From assembly GCA_019233165.1 (NCBI GenBank), contig JAFAMS010000202.1, forward strand, positions 1 through 6,847: a stretch of 6,847 nucleotides of DNA, read 5' to 3'. Within the stretch, counting starts at the first letter, position 1. The number at the start of each line of letters is the position of its first letter. The notes beneath the pieces were generated by a model that did no database searches, was not told where the DNA came from, and saw only the letters and a list, made by a program, of their open reading frames with translations. This stretch comes from Vulcanimicrobiota bacterium. GTDB lineage: Bacteria; Vulcanimicrobiota; Vulcanimicrobiia; Vulcanimicrobiales; Vulcanimicrobiaceae. Of this stretch, positions 6,195-6,847 are shown in pieces. Position numbers and translations under genes: made by a program.

Positions 6195-6847
6195 GTGCGC
6201 ATCGGCGTCTTCGGGGCGGGCTACGTCGGGCTCGTCAGCGCCGTCGGTTTTGCCGAATGGGGCCACGACGTCGTCGTTTGCGAGCGCGAAGCGCGGAAAG
6301 TCGAGTCGATCCGGCGCGGCGTCCCGCCGTTTTCGGAGCCCGGCCTCGCCGAGGCGCTTGCGCGGAACCTGTCGTCGGAGCGGCTTCGGGTTACCGGCGA
6401 AGCGCTCGACGCGATTCGAGGCAGCGATGCCGTCTTCGTCGCCGTCGGGACGCCGATGCGGACGGACCGCAGGCCGGATCTGCGCGCCGTCTTCGCGTGC
6501 TGCGATGCGATCGCTCGACATGCGACTGAAGAGACGACGCTCGTGCTGAAGTCGACCGTTCCGGTCGACGCGCTCGATGCGCTCGAAGACCGAATTCGCT
6601 CGAGTGCGCCGGGGCGCGGCCCCGCGCTCGCCGTCAATCCGGAATTCCTGCGGCAAGGGAGCGCCCTGCGCGACTTCCTCGAGCCCGATCGCGTCGTCGT
6701 CGGGACGAACGACGAGCGGTCGCGCCGCGTGCTCGAGAAAATCTATGCGTCGCTCGACGTTCCTCGCGTCGCGACCGATCTCCGCACCGCGGCGCTCGTC
6801 AAGTACGCCTCGAACGCTTTTCTTGCAGTGCGCGTTTCGTTCATCAA
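6195..6847 (+). CDS. ugd: UDP-glucose 6-dehydrogenase, N-terminal 217 residues (runs off the right edge)
   Basis: The frame from GTG 6195 runs open to the window end. The enzyme oxidises UDP-glucose twice with NAD+ to UDP-glucuronate, a precursor for exopolysaccharide, capsule and envelope sugars. Visible features are the N-terminal Rossmann motif GAGYVG (7-12), the acidic end of strand 2 (E30), GTP (85-87), KSTVPV (119-124), NPEFLRQGSAL (148-158, including the expected catalytic Glu150), PDRVVVG (164-170) and LVKYASNAF (201-209) with K203 in the position of the catalytic lysine. The catalytic Cys and UDP-binding domain lie outside the window. VPVDA replaces the usual VPVGT after KST. The start has AAGG about 7 nt upstream; GTG is chosen because the Rossmann motif begins two residues later. 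The gap to the preceding stop is 9 nt, so translation coupling is plausible. A related nucleotide-sugar dehydrogenase (UDP-ManNAc or GDP-mannose type) is less likely but not excluded. Confidence 0.92.
   Translation, partial: MRIGVFGAGYVGLVSAVGFAEWGHDVVVCEREARKVESIRRGVPPFSEPGLAEALARNLSSERLRVTGEALDAIRGSDAVFVAVGTPMRTDRRPDLRAVFACCDAIARHATEETTLVLKSTVPVDALDALEDRIRSSAPGRGPALAVNPEFLRQGSALRDFLEPDRVVVGTNDERSRRVLEKIYASLDVPRVATDLRTAALVKYASNAFLAVRVSFI

Noticed and set aside
5645..6202. Minus-strand frames of about 150-290 codons over the small-protein operon and ugd (also 5707-6150, 5784-6656, 6221-6637)
   Set aside because: Arg/Ala/Pro-rich composition typical of GC-rich shadows; the plus strand carries recognisable families with ribosome binding sites.

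Overview
This window is about 6.8 kb of GC-rich bacterial chromosome. It has dense genes, short spacers, and no RNA genes, insertion sequences, CRISPR arrays or phage genes that I can see. Codon choice strongly favours G or C in third positions. The protein set is an environmental-bacterium set: a poly-HAMP signalling protein, a SpoIIE/RsbU-type phosphatase fused to an RsbW-like ATPase, a general-stress-type SDR, a DUF6496-like basic protein and UDP-glucose dehydrogenase. It fits a soil or sediment lineage such as Actinobacteria, Eremiobacterota (WPS-2) or Dormibacterota. The sequence does not settle the phylum.

Layout: (1) 2964 to 1, minus strand: the first 988 codons of a very large soluble protein built almost entirely of tandem HAMP repeats of exactly 92 aa (276 bp), running off the left edge. 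The kinase core expected at the C-terminus is outside the window. (2) 2965-3166: a divergent intergenic region with a small perfect hairpin. (3) 3167-4702, plus strand: a GAF, PP2C (SpoIIE) and HATPase (RsbW-like) protein. (4) 5569-4706, minus strand: a short-chain dehydrogenase of the YhdF/YdaD (GSP39) type, ending 3 bp from the end of gene 3. (5) 5669-5887, plus strand: a 72-aa Cys/His-rich small protein, probably metal-binding. (6) 5901-6185: a 94-aa, 46% Lys/Arg protein with a DUF6496-like C-terminal half and a histone-H1-like repeat tail. (7) 6195 to the right edge: the N-terminal 217 residues of UDP-glucose 6-dehydrogenase.

How they may work together (inference): the left half is a sensory and stress-signalling neighbourhood. 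A poly-HAMP cytoplasmic sensor is divergently transcribed from a partner-switching phosphatase/anti-sigma-type kinase, next to an SDR whose Bacillus relatives are sigma-B general stress proteins. Genes 5, 6 and 7 lie head to tail with gaps of 13 and 9 nt and look like one operon. It carries two small proteins of unknown role (a Cys-rich knuckle and a DNA-binding-like basic protein) ahead of the enzyme that supplies UDP-glucuronate for envelope or exopolysaccharide synthesis. The most unusual items are the near-identical repeat array of gene 1 and the small-protein pair of genes 5 and 6.
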